Shown: piece after piece, positions 62,270 to 64,000 of the stretch
Position numbering within the stretch: position 1 is the first letter of the stretch
How the letters are laid out: each line of letters opens with the position of its first letter
DNA from: Cloacibacterium sp. TD35
Lineage (GTDB): Bacteria > Bacteroidota > Bacteroidia > Flavobacteriales > Weeksellaceae
Length of the DNA: 64,000 nt
Reading direction: 5' to 3'
Assembly (NCBI RefSeq): GCF_028864635.1
Contig: NZ_CP104850.1
Span: 874,001-938,000, forward strand
Notes under the pieces: generated by a model
Seen by the model: only the letters and a program-made list of their open reading frames with translations
Database searches by the model: none
What the model was told of the DNA's origin: nothing
Position numbers and translations under genes: made by a program

Positions 62270-64000
62270 ATGAATGTAAAAATTAAAGCGCTAACAGCGG
62301 GTGTACTTTTTTTTATAGGAGGAGCTACTGTTATGGCACAAAAAAAGAGTGATTCAATTAAAGATGAGAAAGTTATTGATGAAGTAGTAATCGTTGGGTT
62401 TGGTCAAAAAAAATCTGTTAAGGAAGTTACCGGTGCGGTTTCAAGTATTAAATCTGATGCTATTCAACAATTACCTGTTGCATCAATTGATAAGATGTTG
62501 CAAGGAAGAGTAACTGGTGTAATGACAGGTAATGCTTCTGGGCAGCCAGGAGGTATGGCTAGTGTTAGAGTAAGAGGTATTTCTTCAATCAATGGAGTTG
62601 TATCACCTATCTATATTCTAGATGGTGTGAGAGTAGCTAATGGAGACCTTACTACTGGTAACACTACCGCTAACATTTTGGCTAACTTAAACCCTGATGA
62701 TGTTGAAAGTGTTACTATTTTAAAAGATGCAGTTTCTACAGCAGTATACGGTGCTGATGCTGGTGCTGGGGTTGTAGTAATTAATACCAAATCAGGTAAA
62801 AAAGGTAAACCTAAATTTAACCTATCATTTAACTATGGTTTTAATGATAAAGCTGTAAAACAACACGAAAGATTCAAAACATCTGACTGGTTAACATATA
62901 TGGCAGATTCATATAACAACAGATATGGAACTACATATACAGGAGATACATTTGGGCCAGCTTTAGGTGTAGATAAAAACATTGATAGCGACTGGTCAGA
63001 TGCTAGCCAGAAATTAGGATATCAGCAAAATGCAGATTTCAGTATGTCTGGAGGTAATGATAGAATGACATATTATACTTCTGCTAACTACTTTAATCAA
63101 GAGAGTATTGTAAGAAATTCTTATTTTAATAGATTAGCTTTCACCAATAAAATTGCTTATCAAGCTACTGATAAATTTAAATTGACTACTGATATTCAGT
63201 TTTCATTCTCTAAATTAAGTACATTGAGTGATGGTGGTGCTTTCGCTAACCCAATTTTAGCTCAATATTTCAATAGACCTACAGACCCATTGAGAAATGC
63301 TGATGGATCTTGGTATTGGATTGCTTCTACAGGTAGACTTTCAAACGGTATGTTTAACCCAGGTGCTGTATTAGACATGAATTACAGTAAAGCTGGAACT
63401 TTCAGAACTTATGCTAATTTAGGTTTAGAATATAAAATTCTTAAGAATTTAACTTACAAGTTCGTTTTCTCTCCTGAATACATCCAAATTGAAGAAGATA
63501 GATACTGGAATCCATTACATGGTGATGGTAGAAACTATGGTGGTTACCAAAGAACTTCAAACAACAGATATTTTAACTTCAACGTTCAGAATATCTTAGA
63601 CTATAGTTATAAAGTAGGTTCACATAACTTCGGAGCTTCATTAATCCAAGAAGCATATAAAACAGATAACAAATTCTTATCAGCTACAGGTATTACTGTA
63701 GGAACACCTACATTAGAGACTTTATCTAATTTCGTAGTGCCATTTGGTTATGCTGGTTCTTCTGGTGTTTCTTCTAGATATGGTTACGCTGCAACTGGTC
63801 ACTATGATTATGATAGATTACTATTATTAGATGCTTCATATAGAAGAGACGTATTGTCTCAGTTTATGCCTGAAAATAAAGCAGGTAATTTCTGGTCAGT
63901 AGGTTTAGGTGTAGACTTAGCTAGATTAGATTTTGTGAAAAACATCAATGCTATTTCAATGTTCAAATTAAGAACATCTTATGGTAAATTAGGTAACCAA
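62270..64000 (+). CDS. SusC/RagA-type TonB-dependent transporter, 3' end cut by window edge
   Basis: 577 residues are visible. The signal peptide (GVLFFIGGATVMAQ) is nearly the same as in the SusC at 57 kb. Then follow IDEVVIVGFGQKKSVKEVTGAVSS, SVRVRGISSINGV, PIYILDGVRVANG and YGADAGAGVVVINTKSGKKG, which are family motifs, but the rest of the barrel is distinct, so a different ligand is probable. The frame runs off the right edge; a SusD partner is expected beyond it. Confidence 0.93.
   Translation, partial: MNVKIKALTAGVLFFIGGATVMAQKKSDSIKDEKVIDEVVIVGFGQKKSVKEVTGAVSSIKSDAIQQLPVASIDKMLQGRVTGVMTGNASGQPGGMASVRVRGISSINGVVSPIYILDGVRVANGDLTTGNTTANILANLNPDDVESVTILKDAVSTAVYGADAGAGVVVINTKSGKKGKPKFNLSFNYGFNDKAVKQHERFKTSDWLTYMADSYNNRYGTTYTGDTFGPALGVDKNIDSDWSDASQKLGYQQNADFSMSGGNDRMTYYTSANYFNQESIVRNSYFNRLAFTNKIAYQATDKFKLTTDIQFSFSKLSTLSDGGAFANPILAQYFNRPTDPLRNADGSWYWIASTGRLSNGMFNPGAVLDMNYSKAGTFRTYANLGLEYKILKNLTYKFVFSPEYIQIEEDRYWNPLHGDGRNYGGYQRTSNNRYFNFNVQNILDYSYKVGSHNFGASLIQEAYKTDNKFLSATGITVGTPTLETLSNFVVPFGYAGSSGVSSRYGYAATGHYDYDRLLLLDASYRRDVLSQFMPENKAGNFWSVGLGVDLARLDFVKNINAISMFKLRTSYGKLGNQ

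Overview
The window looks like chromosome of a low-GC member of the Bacteroidota, class Flavobacteriia, and most resembles the Weeksellaceae (Chryseobacterium/Cloacibacterium relatives). The evidence is Bacteroidota-type promoters (-7 box TAnnTTTG, sometimes with a TTG/TTTG at -33), SusC/SusD outer-membrane pairs, a flavobacterial exosortase F pair, a bacterial GH3-family protein, and A/T-rich codon use with few Shine-Dalgarno sites. No rRNA, tRNA, CRISPR array, transposase or prophage was seen. These assignments come from reading the sequence; no database was searched.

Positions 1-25,600 are mostly housekeeping: an amino-sugar-kinase-like phosphotransferase overlapping a RapZ C-terminal-domain protein (cut by the window edge), exosortase F with its partner, a CDF metal exporter, asd, a heme-b-like membrane protein, a TonB-dependent receptor, nadB-nadC, rnhA, dnaB, an MFS exporter divergent from an SMR exporter, a GH3-family adenylating enzyme, mfd, pth, an acyltransferase-like protein overlapping a PAP2 phosphatase, and an inorganic-carbon cluster (beta-carbonic anhydrase, SulP transporter, small exported protein, second beta-carbonic anhydrase).

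Positions 25,675-52,292 are a surface-polysaccharide locus read mainly on the minus strand. Its leading end (near 52.3 kb) has a UDP-sugar dehydrogenase, rfbB and rfbA, then a Wzm/Wzt ABC exporter whose ATPase carries a long C-terminal extension. About a dozen glycosyltransferases, two hexapeptide acyltransferases, a membrane acyltransferase, a UDP-galactopyranose mutase and a truncated fucosyltransferase follow. An ABC-exported O-antigen or capsule fits; no Wzx, Wzy or initiating transferase is visible. A DUF6266-like gene and a divergent HTH gene sit inside the locus, separated by 650 bp of non-coding DNA with short repeats spaced 10-11 bp apart.

Positions 52,300-64,000 hold the rimP-nusA-infB operon behind a long leader, then a SusC/SusD pair and the start of a second SusC. 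Both SusC genes have nearly the same 50-nt leader.

The most unusual structure is a scattered family of imperfect tandem arrays with a strict 7-bp or 8-bp period. They lie between genes (15.93, 19.93, 26.23, 28.38, 47.92-48.07 kb) and twice inside genes, in frame: 48 bp in mfd and 63 bp in a glycosyltransferase. Several arrays share units. Other points are transcripts that may be leaderless (the -7 box ends exactly 4 nt before ATG in four genes) and leader hairpins before rimP and mfd.
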